From: Dyadobacter sp. CY312
GTDB taxonomy: Bacteria > Bacteroidota > Bacteroidia > Cytophagales > Spirosomataceae
Direction of reading: 5' to 3'
NCBI RefSeq assembly: GCF_021390535.1
Contig: NZ_JAJUXG010000012.1
Location: 332,521-396,520 of the forward strand
DNA: 64,000 nt
The notes below the pieces were generated by a model that was not told the DNA's origin, made no database searches, and was given only the letters and a program-made list of their open reading frames with translations. This document shows, one piece after another, positions 1 to 9,685 of this stretch (its first letter is position 1; every line of letters starts with the position of its first letter). The position numbers and the translations under genes are program-made.

Positions 1-873
1 GTTAATACGCGTATTTTGCCCTTTATTTGCATGAATCACACGCAGCTCATTTTCCTGAACCACCCGTCCAAGCAAATTCTGGTGAACAAGGCTGGCTACT
101 TCACGGCTCCTTGTAAAAATCAGAACACGGTTAAATGTTTCCTTATCTTCCAGTAAATAGGTGAGCAGGTTAATTTTCGTACGGAAATTCGGTAATTCAT
201 AAAGTTTTTGTGTCACCATTTCAGCCGTGGTAGACTGCGGCGTCACTTCTATTCTTGTCGGAAATTCAAGGAATTCGTAAGAAAGATTTTCGACTTTATC
301 GGAAAAAGTAGCAGAGAAAAGCATGTTTTGCCTTTTTCTGGGAATGATTTCAAGCACGCGACGTATTTGTGGCATAAAGCCCATATCCATCATTTTGTCA
401 GCTTCGTCCAGGATCATCACATTCAGGTACTTAACCACGATCTCCTCTTTCAGATAAAGATCCATGAATCGCCCGGGCGTTGCCACAATGATGTCCACGC
501 CTTTTCGTAACGCTTCTATCTGTGATTTAGGGCCAAGTCCACCGTAAAGCACTACGGTACGTATATCCGTATATTTGCTCAGCTGAATAATTGCCTCTGA
601 AATCTGCATGGCAAGCTCTCTGGTAGGTGCAAGTATTAAAGCCCGGGGATGTTCTCCCTGGGCAAATTTGATTCGCATGAGTAGAGGCAATGTGTAGGCG
701 GCTGTTTTTCCTGTGCCTGTTTGTGCTATTCCTAAAATATCCTGTCCACCAAGTGCAAGCGGGATGGCCTGTTCCTGAATCGGAGTTGGCTCGGTATATC
801 CGGCTTCTTCAATAGCATTGAGTAATTGACGGTTAAGTTTAAACTGCTCAAATTTGTTTTCCGTAGTCTGCAT
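1..873 (-). CDS. DEAD/DEAH-box RNA helicase, RhlE type (C-terminal part outside window)
   Basis: ATP-dependent RNA helicase, probably acting in ribosome assembly or RNA turnover in the cytoplasm. The 291 visible codons show the Q motif (PTPIQEQAIP, about residues 29-38), Walker A AQTGTGKT (50-57), PTRELA, GG, TPGR, the DEAD box LDEADKM and SAT in LFSATFS, in the family order. The C-terminal helicase lobe begins (FNRVLIFTRS) and is cut by the window edge. The start at MQTTENKFEQF leaves the normal short lead before the Q motif. RhlE-like assignment rests on overall pattern, so no symbol is given. It runs leftward, 37 bases beyond the fbp stop. Confidence 0.93.
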   Translation of the reverse strand, partial: MQTTENKFEQFKLNRQLLNAIEEAGYTEPTPIQEQAIPLALGGQDILGIAQTGTGKTAAYTLPLLMRIKFAQGEHPRALILAPTRELAMQISEAIIQLSKYTDIRTVVLYGGLGPKSQIEALRKGVDIIVATPGRFMDLYLKEEIVVKYLNVMILDEADKMMDMGFMPQIRRVLEIIPRKRQNMLFSATFSDKVENLSYEFLEFPTRIEVTPQSTTAEMVTQKLYELPNFRTKINLLTYLLEDKETFNRVLIFTRSREVASLVHQNLLGRVVQENELRVIHANKGQNTRIN

Positions 874-910
874 ACTGCAAAGGTACAAAAACTATATCAG
901 CTAAGCGGAA

Positions 911-1906
911 TTATGGCTTCACAGCTTCCTCTACCATAGCAGCTGAGCCAACGAAAATGGGTGATCGCTGGTGCCCGGACGTGGGAATAATATCCAGAAT
1001 AGCGCCAAAGCCATCACTTGCTTTTCCACCGGATTTCTCTGCGAGAAAAGCCAGCGGATAACATTCGTAAAGAAGCCGCAGTTTTCCTTTCGGGTCTTTT
1101 TTTGTGGATGGGTAAAGATAGATACCTCCTTTGAGCAGGTTCCGATGAAAGTCACCTACAAGCGAACCAATATACCTGGCACTGAATCCCTTGCGTTTGC
1201 AGTTATCCAGATATTTTTGAACAGATTCAAGATAGCTGTAATAATTTCCTTCATTAACCGAAAAAATATTTCCTGATTTGGGAGAGCAGATGTTCTTATG
1301 GGAAAGAATAAATTCACCCAGTGACTGATCCAGTGTAAAACCATTTACATCTTCACCCGTTGAAAAAACCAGCATCGTGGACGAACCATAGAGTATGTAG
1401 CCAGCTGCGATCTGTTTACGTCCGCCCTGAAGAAAATCCTCCATCGTAGCAGCTGTCCCTGTTGGTGTAACCCTTCTGTAAATTGAAAAAATGGTCCCTA
1501 TGGACACGTTCACATCAATATTGGATGAACCATCCAGCGGATCCATTGCTACCACGTATTTGCCCTGATCGTTTCCGGTGTGTATAATGTCTTCATCTTC
1601 CTCAGATAAAATAGCACAAACCTCTCCACCATTTTTCAGCGCTCTGATAAACCGGATGTTGGCAACAATATCCAGTTTCTGTTGATTTTCGCCCTGCACA
1701 TTTTCCGTTCCGTTGCCGCCTGCAATATCCACCAGGCCTGCTCTGTTAATTTCCCTGTTGATGATCTTGCCGGCAAGTGCAATGTCACGCAACAGTTGCG
1801 AAAGCTCTCCTGTGGCATACGGGAAAGCGCTCTGGCTTAGCATAATAAATCGGTCGAGGGTGACGCCAACAGGTAATGCAAGTTCTTGTGCGGTTTTAGA
1901 GCTCAT
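911..1906 (-). CDS. fbp: Fructose-1,6-bisphosphatase, class I
   Basis: Hydrolyses fructose 1,6-bisphosphate to fructose 6-phosphate, the committed gluconeogenic step, in the cytoplasm. At 331 residues it is normal length for class I enzymes. Residues 101-105 (SEEDE) and the metal/phosphate motif DPLDGSSN (122-129) are intact, as are the later Arg/Tyr phosphate-binding segments ([12 protein letters not shown]) and the metal ligand region [10 protein letters not shown] Bacteroidetes-type promoter lies 35-66 bases upstream of the ATG. It is followed on the same strand by the DEAD-box helicase gene; a shared transcript is possible but functionally unexplained. Confidence 0.97.
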   Translation of the reverse strand: MSSKTAQELALPVGVTLDRFIMLSQSAFPYATGELSQLLRDIALAGKIINREINRAGLVDIAGGNGTENVQGENQQKLDIVANIRFIRALKNGGEVCAILSEEDEDIIHTGNDQGKYVVAMDPLDGSSNIDVNVSIGTIFSIYRRVTPTGTAATMEDFLQGGRKQIAAGYILYGSSTMLVFSTGEDVNGFTLDQSLGEFILSHKNICSPKSGNIFSVNEGNYYSYLESVQKYLDNCKRKGFSARYIGSLVGDFHRNLLKGGIYLYPSTKKDPKGKLRLLYECYPLAFLAEKSGGKASDGFGAILDIIPTSGHQRSPIFVGSAAMVEEAVKP

Positions 1907-1940
1907 AGTGGAAAGTGATCATGTATGTAGTAATATTTAG

Positions 1941-1972
1941 GAAATTTACAGCCGCCCGGATCACATTTCAAA
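1941..1972 (-). promoter_or_regulatory. Candidate fbp promoter (-33 TTTG, -7 TAAATTTC)
   Basis: Read on the minus strand, TTTG (1972-1969) is followed after exactly 20 bases by TAAATTTC (1948-1941). This fits the known Bacteroidetes sigma-A pattern TTTG-N19-21-TAnnTTTG except for the final base. A transcript would begin near 1935, giving a leader of about 30 bases. Sequence match only. Confidence 0.5.
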
Positions 1973-2195
1973 GCACGGTCGGCTAATAATTTTTTTTAAT
2001 AATTAATATTAATTTACCTCAATCAATTACTATTATAATCCTAAGGGTTAGGTAGTTGAATTTTCGTCAGCTTGTACTTTTTTCAGTTGGATTCTGGTTT
2101 TTTAGTTTTGAGATTGATGTGCCTTTTTGCCCCAAAAGGAAATGAATATCTCTGGGAAGTTATCTTTACAGCTTCAATCCTGAACCTATTCTGCT

Positions 2196-3494
2196 ATGTC
2201 AAAATTCCTCTTTCAATACTTTTGGATTACGTTGTTTTCAGGTGCTGTAATGGCAGAAGAAGGCGTATACATTCCGCTGGGTGGCAACACATGGGTCAAA
2301 GGAGGTAGCACTGCTAAAATCACAGAAAAGGGACTAGCTGATTGGAGCAATTCCACAGAGGTGCCGGAAATATATGTGTACCTGGCAAAAGCCGGTGAAT
2401 TGAACGTTACCTTAAATTTGAGCACAGCCGGGACCGCCCAACTGGAATTGTCAGCTCTTGGCAAATCGCAAAAAGTGGATGTAAGTCCTAAGTTTGAAAA
2501 ATTTTTAGTTGGTAAATGGATTGTTGAGAAGGCAGGCTATCTCAAAATAGCTGTTCGGGGTATCTCCAAAACGTCCGCAACTTTTGCAGAGATAAATGGG
2601 ATTACGGTTGATGGGAGCGCTGTAAATGAAAAAATGGCATTTGTAAAAGACAACAAGGATGGCTACTTCTATTGGGGACGACGCGGTCCGTCCGTTCATT
2701 TGAGTTACACCATGCCGGAAAATGAAGAAGTAGAATGGTTCTATAACGAGGTAACTGTTCCGGAAGATCAGGATGTGATCGGATCGTATTACATGGCGAA
2801 CGGTTTTGCTGAGGGATATTTCGGAATGCAGGTCAACTCTGAAAAGGAAAGACGGATATTATTTTCAGTCTGGAGTCCCTTTCATACCGATGATCCCAAG
2901 TCGATTCCAAAAGACAAACAGATTAAAATGCTTGGAAAAGGGAAAGATGTTTACACTGGCGAGTTTGGCAATGAAGGTTCGGGAGGGCAGAGTTATCTGA
3001 AATACAACTGGAAGGCGGAAAATACATACCGTTTTTTGCTGAGAGGAAAACCGACCGGCGACAGTACTACAACCTACACCGCTTATTTTTTTGCTCCTGA
3101 GGAGAATCAGTGGAGGCTCATTGCCAGTTTTCAAAGACCCAAAACGCAAACTTATCTGAAACGATTTCATTCATTTCTCGAAAACTTCATCCCGGAAATG
3201 GGTGATGTGAGCCGTCAGGTAAATTTCGGGAATCAGTGGATAAAAAGTAGTTCGGCTAAATGGTCAGAACTTACAGAGGCAAAATTTACAGCAGACGCAA
3301 CGGCCAGGAAAGGTTACCGGCTTGACTATGCCGGTGGACAGCAAAAGGATGTGTTCTTTCTGAAAAACTGTGGTTTTTTCAATGAAACTACCCATATCAA
3401 TACACTTTTCACTAGAAAGGCATCTGGCAAAGAGCCGGATGTAGATTTTGAAGTTATAGATCGGTTGTCCGCAGGTATTTCAGACAAGCCCTGA
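2196..3494 (+). CDS. Secreted DUF5077/DUF3472 domain protein
   Basis: The N terminus (FLFQYFWITLFSGAVMA) is a signal peptide, so the protein is exported. Residues about 24-140 resemble the DUF5077 beta-sandwich (tryptophan-rich start, KGLADWSN) and about 150-340 the DUF3472 domain (GYFYWGRRGPSVHLSY, GTGGQSYL-like GSGGQSYLKYNW). These modules are common in Bacteroidetes and are thought to be carbohydrate-related, but I know of no established reaction. At 432 residues it is of usual length. Its last 41 bases overlap the last 41 bases of the convergent helicase gene. Confidence 0.85.
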   Translation: MSKFLFQYFWITLFSGAVMAEEGVYIPLGGNTWVKGGSTAKITEKGLADWSNSTEVPEIYVYLAKAGELNVTLNLSTAGTAQLELSALGKSQKVDVSPKFEKFLVGKWIVEKAGYLKIAVRGISKTSATFAEINGITVDGSAVNEKMAFVKDNKDGYFYWGRRGPSVHLSYTMPENEEVEWFYNEVTVPEDQDVIGSYYMANGFAEGYFGMQVNSEKERRILFSVWSPFHTDDPKSIPKDKQIKMLGKGKDVYTGEFGNEGSGGQSYLKYNWKAENTYRFLLRGKPTGDSTTTYTAYFFAPEENQWRLIASFQRPKTQTYLKRFHSFLENFIPEMGDVSRQVNFGNQWIKSSSAKWSELTEAKFTADATARKGYRLDYAGGQQKDVFFLKNCGFFNETTHINTLFTRKASGKEPDVDFEVIDRLSAGISDKP

Positions 3495-5931
3495 TTTCCG
3501 GGTAAGAATAATTATCGCCCAAAGCATTTTTTGCTTCGCCAAGCGTGGCCTGTCTGTTTGCAGTCAGATAGGCCGTAATTGCGGTGATCTTGTCAGGAGC
3601 GTATAGCTTATAAATATCAAGTTCCTCGGTTTCAATAAAATGGATTAGATGGGTTTCTACGGTTGCCGGTGTCAAACCTCTTTCAAGTGCTACTTCATCA
3701 ATGGTTTTACCTTCCAAAAACAGTTCTAAGCTGATGCGTTTGGTATCGGATTTCTCCTTTTTTGTTTTCAATCCTAAATCCGAATGTGCCGCTTCGTTAA
3801 TCTCCGGTATTTCGACATCGTTTTCAAGGCAATAATTCTTCACGATCCCGATTAATGATGATCCGTACCGGTTGACTTTCGCTTTCCCTATTCCTTTAAT
3901 ATGAGCAAGCTGGTCTGACGTTGTTGGCAGTGTTTCCGATATTTCAAGTAATGTTTTCATGGGTATTACCATGTAATCGAGTACATTGTTTTCTGCGGCA
4001 ACGTCTTTTCTCCACGATTTCAGAGTAGCATAAAGCTTACTGTGCTGCATGTTTTTGGGTGCCGTCACCTCCTTTTTAACAGGACCCGCATCTTTTTTGG
4101 CTTTGAAATCTATGTCTGCGTTGGCCTTTGCGCGCAGGTATGCGTTGGTGCTAAATCCTTCCTGCGAAACTTTTACACATGCACTTTTCACAAATACAGA
4201 TTTTTGTAAAACTTCCAGTGCCTGCAATGCCACTTTTTTTACGGCCGTATTGTCTGTTTCGATATCCAGACCACTCGTTTCCGGCTCTAAAAAGGAATTT
4301 ATTTTTTCGGAGAAATAGTTGATGGCTTTGCCAAAGCGCTCTTTTACGGCATCATTTTCTTCCGGCAGAGCCACTTCCGCCATGAGTTGGTTAAGCTGGT
4401 TTCTGAATTTTTCTGCAACAATGAAAATATCCCTTTCAAAAGTGTCCCGCGTTTGTCTTACAGCATCCAGAATAGCAGGATTCATGATGGTTGCGTTTTC
4501 TTCCAGGACTCTGTTCAAAAGAAAGAATGCTCTTTTGGTCTCGCCAAAATCAAACAATTCGAATAAAAGGGATCTCTGGAAATCAAACTTGGCATCAAGT
4601 AGCTGTCTGTTGTCAGGCGGATTATTGCTTGCGTCGCGCGAATAAGCAGCCACAGTTCCATCCGTTTTTACACTTGAAGAACCAATTTTGGTGCTTAGCA
4701 CCATACCTTCAAAACTTTTGCAGCGGCTAAGCGCTACATAAACCTGACCATGTGCAAATGAGGCATTCGCATCTATAATGGCCTTTTCAAACGTAAGTCC
4801 CTGACTTTTATGGATCGTTATCGCCCAGGCAAGTTTGAGTGGGTATTGAACAAAACTGCCGATGATCTGTTCCTCAATTTCCTTGGTTTGCTCATTCAGT
4901 GCGTATTTTACGTTGCGCCATTCAGCTCTCTCCACTTCTATTTCACCGTATTCTCCCTTGCATTTTACATAAATCGCTTCCGAGGTCATGCGGGAAATTT
5001 GGCCTATTTTGCCATTGTAAAACAGTTTTTCTCTCGAAATGTCATTTTTAACAAACATCACCTGAGCACCCACTTTTATTTCAAGGTTTTGTTCGGTCGG
5101 GTACGACATAGCCGGAAAATCTCCTGAAACCTCAGCTTTGAAAGTCTTGGTTTTGGTATCGAGTTCCTGTAATCTTTCTGAATTGATATTCTGAGCACTC
5201 GCATTGTGCGTGGTGAGCGTAATGTAACCTTCGTCATCTGCCGGTTTAAAATTCGGGATGTAGCGTTGGTTCAGTATTTCCAGCGTTCGGGTATCGAGTT
5301 TATTTTCTCTGACACTGTTGAGCAAATCAATAAACGTTGTATCCGATTGCCGGTAAATGTGCGTCAGTTCAATCCGTACCGGGCTGGTCTTACGCAAAGC
5401 ATGGCTACTGAAAAAGTAAATGGTGTCATAATACGCTTTCAGCATGCCCCATTCCTCATCCTTGATCACCGGAGAAAGCTGATGCAAGTCGCCGATCATA
5501 AGCAACTGTATACCTCCAAATGGCCTGTTGCGGTCTTTGTATTTTCTGAGAACTTCATCAATTCCATCCAGCATATCAGCCCGCACCATACTGATTTCGT
5601 CGATCACCAACAGATCCAGACTTTTGATCAGATTGATCCTTTCCTTGCTGAATTTGTGAACACTAGCCGTAGCCATAAAGCTCTCCGGAATATGAGGACC
5701 AAACGGAAGTTGAAAAAAGGAATGTATCGTAACGCCGCCCGCATTGATCGCCGCCACACCCGTAGGCGCCACAATGGCCATGCGTTTGTGAAGTGTCTTT
5801 TTGAGATTATGTAAAAAGGTGGTTTTGCCCGTTCCTGCTTTTCCTGTTAGAAAAATATTCTTGTTGGTATAGTGCATGAACTCAGCCGCGAGCTGAAGCT
5901 GTGTGTTTTGTTCCATTGGCTTGTGGGGCAA
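3454..5931 (-). CDS. Pif1-like DNA helicase with C-terminal HRDC and helix-turn-helix domains
   Basis: Superfamily 1B helicase. Walker A GKAGTGKTT is at residues 30-38, Walker B LLVIDEISM near 110, and helicase motifs follow (LMIGDLHQLSPV, then AWAITIHKSQGLTFEKA and YVALSRC near 370-410). After a linker of about 200 residues come an HRDC-like segment (IKGIGKAKVNRYG, about 680) and a RecQ-type helix-turn-helix (GKTIDEVALERGLTPATVETH, near 730-750). The 825-residue length fits the Bacteroidetes form. Translation could also start at Met6. Likely role: resolving DNA secondary structure or R-loops. The RecQ-like tail on a Pif1 core suggests a combined repair function (inference). Confidence 0.9.
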   Translation of the reverse strand: MPHKPMEQNTQLQLAAEFMHYTNKNIFLTGKAGTGKTTFLHNLKKTLHKRMAIVAPTGVAAINAGGVTIHSFFQLPFGPHIPESFMATASVHKFSKERINLIKSLDLLVIDEISMVRADMLDGIDEVLRKYKDRNRPFGGIQLLMIGDLHQLSPVIKDEEWGMLKAYYDTIYFFSSHALRKTSPVRIELTHIYRQSDTTFIDLLNSVRENKLDTRTLEILNQRYIPNFKPADDEGYITLTTHNASAQNINSERLQELDTKTKTFKAEVSGDFPAMSYPTEQNLEIKVGAQVMFVKNDISREKLFYNGKIGQISRMTSEAIYVKCKGEYGEIEVERAEWRNVKYALNEQTKEIEEQIIGSFVQYPLKLAWAITIHKSQGLTFEKAIIDANASFAHGQVYVALSRCKSFEGMVLSTKIGSSSVKTDGTVAAYSRDASNNPPDNRQLLDAKFDFQRSLLFELFDFGETKRAFFLLNRVLEENATIMNPAILDAVRQTRDTFERDIFIVAEKFRNQLNQLMAEVALPEENDAVKERFGKAINYFSEKINSFLEPETSGLDIETDNTAVKKVALQALEVLQKSVFVKSACVKVSQEGFSTNAYLRAKANADIDFKAKKDAGPVKKEVTAPKNMQHSKLYATLKSWRKDVAAENNVLDYMVIPMKTLLEISETLPTTSDQLAHIKGIGKAKVNRYGSSLIGIVKNYCLENDVEIPEINEAAHSDLGLKTKKEKSDTKRISLELFLEGKTIDEVALERGLTPATVETHLIHFIETEELDIYKLYAPDKITAITAYLTANRQATLGEAKNALGDNYSYPEIRACLKYLRTTDL

Positions 5932-6170
5932 ATCATGAAGTGCGCATTGTCACAAAAGTAAGGTTTATAGGAGATAAGGTTACAGAAAATGAAATTAGTA
6001 ACTTCATTTAAGCACAATCCGTTGCAGATTAGTAATACGGAATCAATAGATTTAAGTTTCTATGTGTGGTATGGGTACACAGTTTACGCCATACAGGTTA
6101 CTACAACGAGAGTCTACATACTGTTGAGACGGCTACACGGGAATTTATCTGAATTCATAGTTTTTTAAAC

Positions 6171-7313
6171 TCAATTGCACGAATCCGAATCAACAACCTT
6201 TCCATTTTTATTAATCAAAACTTCTCTCCCATCTAGTGTTGCAGAGGTACAATTCCGATTACCTTTGAAGCTTGATGGTAAGGTAAAAATGGGTTCTGTT
6301 AATTCTTTTCCGCTACTCAGAAGATAGCCGAATTTCCCATTTATACTGTAATAGTGGCAAAAGTCGTCTTTATCTTTTAAATATAGGTTATCATACTTAA
6401 AGTCAGTTAGTTGCATTCCTAGTCTAAATAGAGCATACTTCTTGTTCTGTTTTACACTATATTCTTCGAAATTTTTACTTCCATCAGCAACAATATTTTC
6501 ATAATTAAAAGGGATGACGATTTTGTTTAAGCTATCAATGACTCCATATTTACCGTCCTTTTTTAAAATATAGTAACCTCCTATATAGTTGACACGTGTA
6601 TCTTGATATTCTACTGGAACGGTAAATTTCTGAGTATTGATATTAAAATAACCAATCTTGTCATTTATTTTGACCTGATATATAAATTCGCTGTTTGAAC
6701 ATGTTTGTATATCAGTAAACTTTGGCTCGACTAGCCATTGACCCTTATTGTTGAGAACACCATTGAATTTTCCGTCAGTTAGAAACATTATCCCACCATT
6801 TTTTCTGTAAAAATCGCTGTCTCCATGATATTCCACCCATTTTAAAGAGAATCCACTTGGTATTTTAGTGTGTTTGGTAAAGTACTTGGACTCGTTCAAG
6901 TCACAGTTTATGTCGCAATCGCAGTTTCCGCCAGTCTGTTGTATTTCTTTGTTTGTAACTTTGACATTAATAATTGTCTCTCTGCCTAGCTCAACCGAAA
7001 AATCATCAAGTGAATAAATGTATTTTTCGGTTTTATATAAATAATCTGCTCCATAGTGTCCAATCTCTAGGTTCGACAATGAGACTGTCTTTGAATCCAG
7101 TTTTGTATATAATATCTCTTCTTGACAAATCAATTGCGCTGGAACTTCTGACAGCCTTATATGATTACTCGCGAAACGGAAATTTTTGATACTGAATTTT
7201 TCTATATCATGGGGAAATTTTAGGGTCGCAAAACCATGTTGTAATTGCGCATTACAATTGAAATGTAGGGATAAAGATATGCCGAAAAGCAATGATACTA
7301 TTAAAAATTTCAT
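6171..7313 (-). CDS. Secreted WG-repeat-like protein, function unknown
   Basis: 380 residues with a signal peptide (FLIVSLLFGISLSL...CNA). The second half contains repeated units of the WG type, each with a beta-hairpin reading like 'GYFNINTQKFTVPVEYQD', 'KYGVIDSLNKIVIPFNYENI' and 'KYALFRLGMQLTDFKYDNL' (about residues 215-320). WG/KWG repeats form beta-propeller-like surfaces in Bacteroidetes proteins of unknown function. The region is more AT-rich than neighbouring genes and stands alone, with divergent spacing to the hydrolase on its right; recent acquisition is possible but unproven. Confidence 0.75.
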   Translation of the reverse strand: MKFLIVSLLFGISLSLHFNCNAQLQHGFATLKFPHDIEKFSIKNFRFASNHIRLSEVPAQLICQEEILYTKLDSKTVSLSNLEIGHYGADYLYKTEKYIYSLDDFSVELGRETIINVKVTNKEIQQTGGNCDCDINCDLNESKYFTKHTKIPSGFSLKWVEYHGDSDFYRKNGGIMFLTDGKFNGVLNNKGQWLVEPKFTDIQTCSNSEFIYQVKINDKIGYFNINTQKFTVPVEYQDTRVNYIGGYYILKKDGKYGVIDSLNKIVIPFNYENIVADGSKNFEEYSVKQNKKYALFRLGMQLTDFKYDNLYLKDKDDFCHYYSINGKFGYLLSSGKELTEPIFTLPSSFKGNRNCTSATLDGREVLINKNGKVVDSDSCN

Positions 7314-7533
7314 GTTTGTTGATTGAGTTTGTTAGTCGGTATTGATGAAGGCAAAATTGGTTTAAATTAATCGTTCTAACTTCTTTTAAGAATATTTGAT
7401 CTTTCAATCAGGATTCTTAACGTTTGTGTGAGTAGGGTAAAAGCAATTGTACTGACAGTGCGTAACTTTCAGATGTCGCAACGATATGTATATATTGCAT
7501 AACCTACATTTCTCAAAATTTACCCCAATATAC

Positions 7534-8928
7534 ATGAATAAATATTTCACTACCATTCTAATCATCTTCATCTCTTCTTTCGCAAACGCCCAGCAAATCA
7601 CTGGATCCTGGAATGGCGCGTTGAAAGTACCCAGCGGACAAATCAATATCATTTTTAATATCGATAAACAGGACGGTAGCTATCAGACTGTGATGGATAT
7701 TCCCTCTCAGAATGTGAAGGGAATGAAGGCCAATTCGGTGATGTTCGAAGAGAAGAAGATAACTGTCAATTTCGAAATGATCAAATCCGTATATGTGGGC
7801 GAGTTGAGCAATGATAGTACCATCACTGGCGAATGGCAGCAAAATGGCTTCAAGTTTCCTTTGATTTTTTCTAAGAATAAAGCAGGATATACCGGCCCCA
7901 ACCGTCCGCAAACTCCGAAACCTCCGTTTCCATATTCGGAGAAAAAGGTGAGGTTCGAGAATAAAAAAGCAGAAGTCACCCTGGGAGGGACATTGACAAT
8001 ACCAAATGGGAACGGCACTTTCCCGGCAGTGGTGCTGGTGAGTGGATCCGGACCTCAAAACCGGGATTCCGAGCTTTTCGGCCATAAACCCTTTGCTGTG
8101 ATAGCCGATCATTTGAGCCGGAACGGAATTGCCGTTTTAAGATACGATGACAGAGGAGTCGGCACGTCATCAACAGGGGACTTTGCAAAAGCTACCACCT
8201 ACGACTTTGCAGAGGATGCCGCCGTTGCTTTGGAATATTTGAGAACAGAAGAAAAAATTACTCATGACAAAGTAGGATTGATAGGCCATAGCGAAGGCGG
8301 GCTGGTTGGCCCAATTGTCGCCGCAGGGAATAATCGTCCGGATTTTCTGGTACTGCTTGCTGCTCCCGGGATGGAAATTGATGAGCTAATGTTGGAGCAG
8401 ATTCGATTAACCAGTGAAGCATCCGGCGCTTCCCCGGAGATGCTGAAAATATATAATGATACAAATTCAAAAGTATATGCTTTGCTCAAAAACGGTTCGG
8501 TCACAGACAGTACAAAGAAGAAGATAGAAGGCCTTTTTGTATCGCATCTTAATATGCTTTCAAAAGGAACAATGGACGAGAATACAGTCAGGAAGCAGGC
8601 ACAGCAATTGACGGAAAAGACGGTTTCACCCTGGTATGTGGCCTTCATGAATCATAAACCCAAAGAATATCTGGCAAAAATAACAGGTCCTGTTCTGGCT
8701 TTAAATGGGAGTAAGGATTTACAGGTTCCGGCAAAGCAAAATCTGGAAGGAATTCGGGCGATATTGGGCAAAAACAAAAAGGTAGCGTTAACCGCACAGG
8801 AATTGCCCGGGCTCAATCATCTTTTTCAAACTGCGAAAACAGGTAACGTATCGGAGTATGGTGAGATTGAAGAAACGTTTTCACCGGCAGCATTGAAAAT
8901 TATTTCAGACTGGATTTTGCTTAGATAA
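7534..8928 (+). CDS. Secreted alpha/beta hydrolase with N-terminal beta domain
   Basis: I start at MNKYFTTILIIFISSFANAQ because this is a clean signal peptide; an in-frame ATG 48 bases upstream would bury it. Residues about 20-125 form an all-beta domain often found before these hydrolases. The alpha/beta core follows: VVLVSGSGPQNRD (oxyanion region), YDDRGVGTS, nucleophile elbow GHSEGG, and the histidine in GLNHLF near the end, completing a Ser-Asp-His set. Such enzymes are exported esterases or peptidases of unknown substrate. The next gene begins 18 bases later, so the two may be cotranscribed. Confidence 0.88.
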   Translation: MNKYFTTILIIFISSFANAQQITGSWNGALKVPSGQINIIFNIDKQDGSYQTVMDIPSQNVKGMKANSVMFEEKKITVNFEMIKSVYVGELSNDSTITGEWQQNGFKFPLIFSKNKAGYTGPNRPQTPKPPFPYSEKKVRFENKKAEVTLGGTLTIPNGNGTFPAVVLVSGSGPQNRDSELFGHKPFAVIADHLSRNGIAVLRYDDRGVGTSSTGDFAKATTYDFAEDAAVALEYLRTEEKITHDKVGLIGHSEGGLVGPIVAAGNNRPDFLVLLAAPGMEIDELMLEQIRLTSEASGASPEMLKIYNDTNSKVYALLKNGSVTDSTKKKIEGLFVSHLNMLSKGTMDENTVRKQAQQLTEKTVSPWYVAFMNHKPKEYLAKITGPVLALNGSKDLQVPAKQNLEGIRAILGKNKKVALTAQELPGLNHLFQTAKTGNVSEYGEIEETFSPAALKIISDWILLR

Positions 8929-8946
8929 ATCCTTAATCGATTCATA

Positions 8947-9663
8947 ATGATCTACATTGCTTTACTTCTATCTGTCATTTTCTTTTCGGTCGGTTTTATT
9001 GTTACAAAAAATAACGCCAAATACATTTTGTCGGGTTACAATACAATGTCCGAGGCAAAACGTGCCGCTGTCGACCTTGATGGGTATTTGAAATTCTTTA
9101 AACGATTTCACATCATTTTAGCAATTTCACTATTTGCTGGAACCGTGCTTATCAGTTTGATTAACAACAATTGGGCAAGCATGTTTATGACTTTGTATCC
9201 GTTGGTCGCTTACATGTATATGATCATTGCAGGAAACAAATATAACGCTGATAAGGGCCAGAAAATGACTTCGTATGTAGTGGGAGGTGCTACATTGCTT
9301 GTTGCTGCATTTGTTGTGATTTCACAGTTCTCAGATTACGAAACCAGTGAGCTTGTGCTGAAAGAGAACGTTTTAGAGATCAAAGGTTCTTACGGTGTCA
9401 CGTTGACCAAGCAGGAAATTTTGGGCCAGAAACTGGCAAATGAACTGCCTGAAATATCTTACAAGTCGAATGGTTTTGCAGCTGGTGACTATGCGAAGGG
9501 AAGTTTTAAATTGAAAAATGGGAAAGAGGTTAAACTCTATGTCAACAAAAAGGTGAGCCCATTTATCCTTCTGAATACTGCAAAAGGAGATATTTATTAC
9601 AATACGGATGAGGAAGATAATGCTGAACTTTACAAAAAGATTCAAAACTGGCGAGGGCTTTAA
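8947..9663 (+). CDS. DUF3784-like membrane protein with C-terminal PH-like domain
   Basis: 238 residues. Three to four hydrophobic segments (residues 1-20, about 55-72, 78-95, 108-125) surround the characteristic motif YILSGYNTMSEAKR (about 27-40) of DUF3784. The C-terminal 100 residues (from about ELVLKENVLEIKG) are soluble and resemble the bacterial PH-like fold that commonly follows such membrane segments. Probable inner-membrane protein; role unknown. It lies 18 bases after the hydrolase and just before another secreted-protein gene. Confidence 0.7.
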   Translation: MIYIALLLSVIFFSVGFIVTKNNAKYILSGYNTMSEAKRAAVDLDGYLKFFKRFHIILAISLFAGTVLISLINNNWASMFMTLYPLVAYMYMIIAGNKYNADKGQKMTSYVVGGATLLVAAFVVISQFSDYETSELVLKENVLEIKGSYGVTLTKQEILGQKLANELPEISYKSNGFAAGDYAKGSFKLKNGKEVKLYVNKKVSPFILLNTAKGDIYYNTDEEDNAELYKKIQNWRGL

Positions 9664-9685
9664 ATTTGTAGTTTTAGTATTGAGG

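Noticed and set aside
5206..5814. Open frame of 202 codons on the plus strand
   Set aside because: Antisense to the helicase core motifs of the Pif1-like gene; composition is that of a shadow frame.
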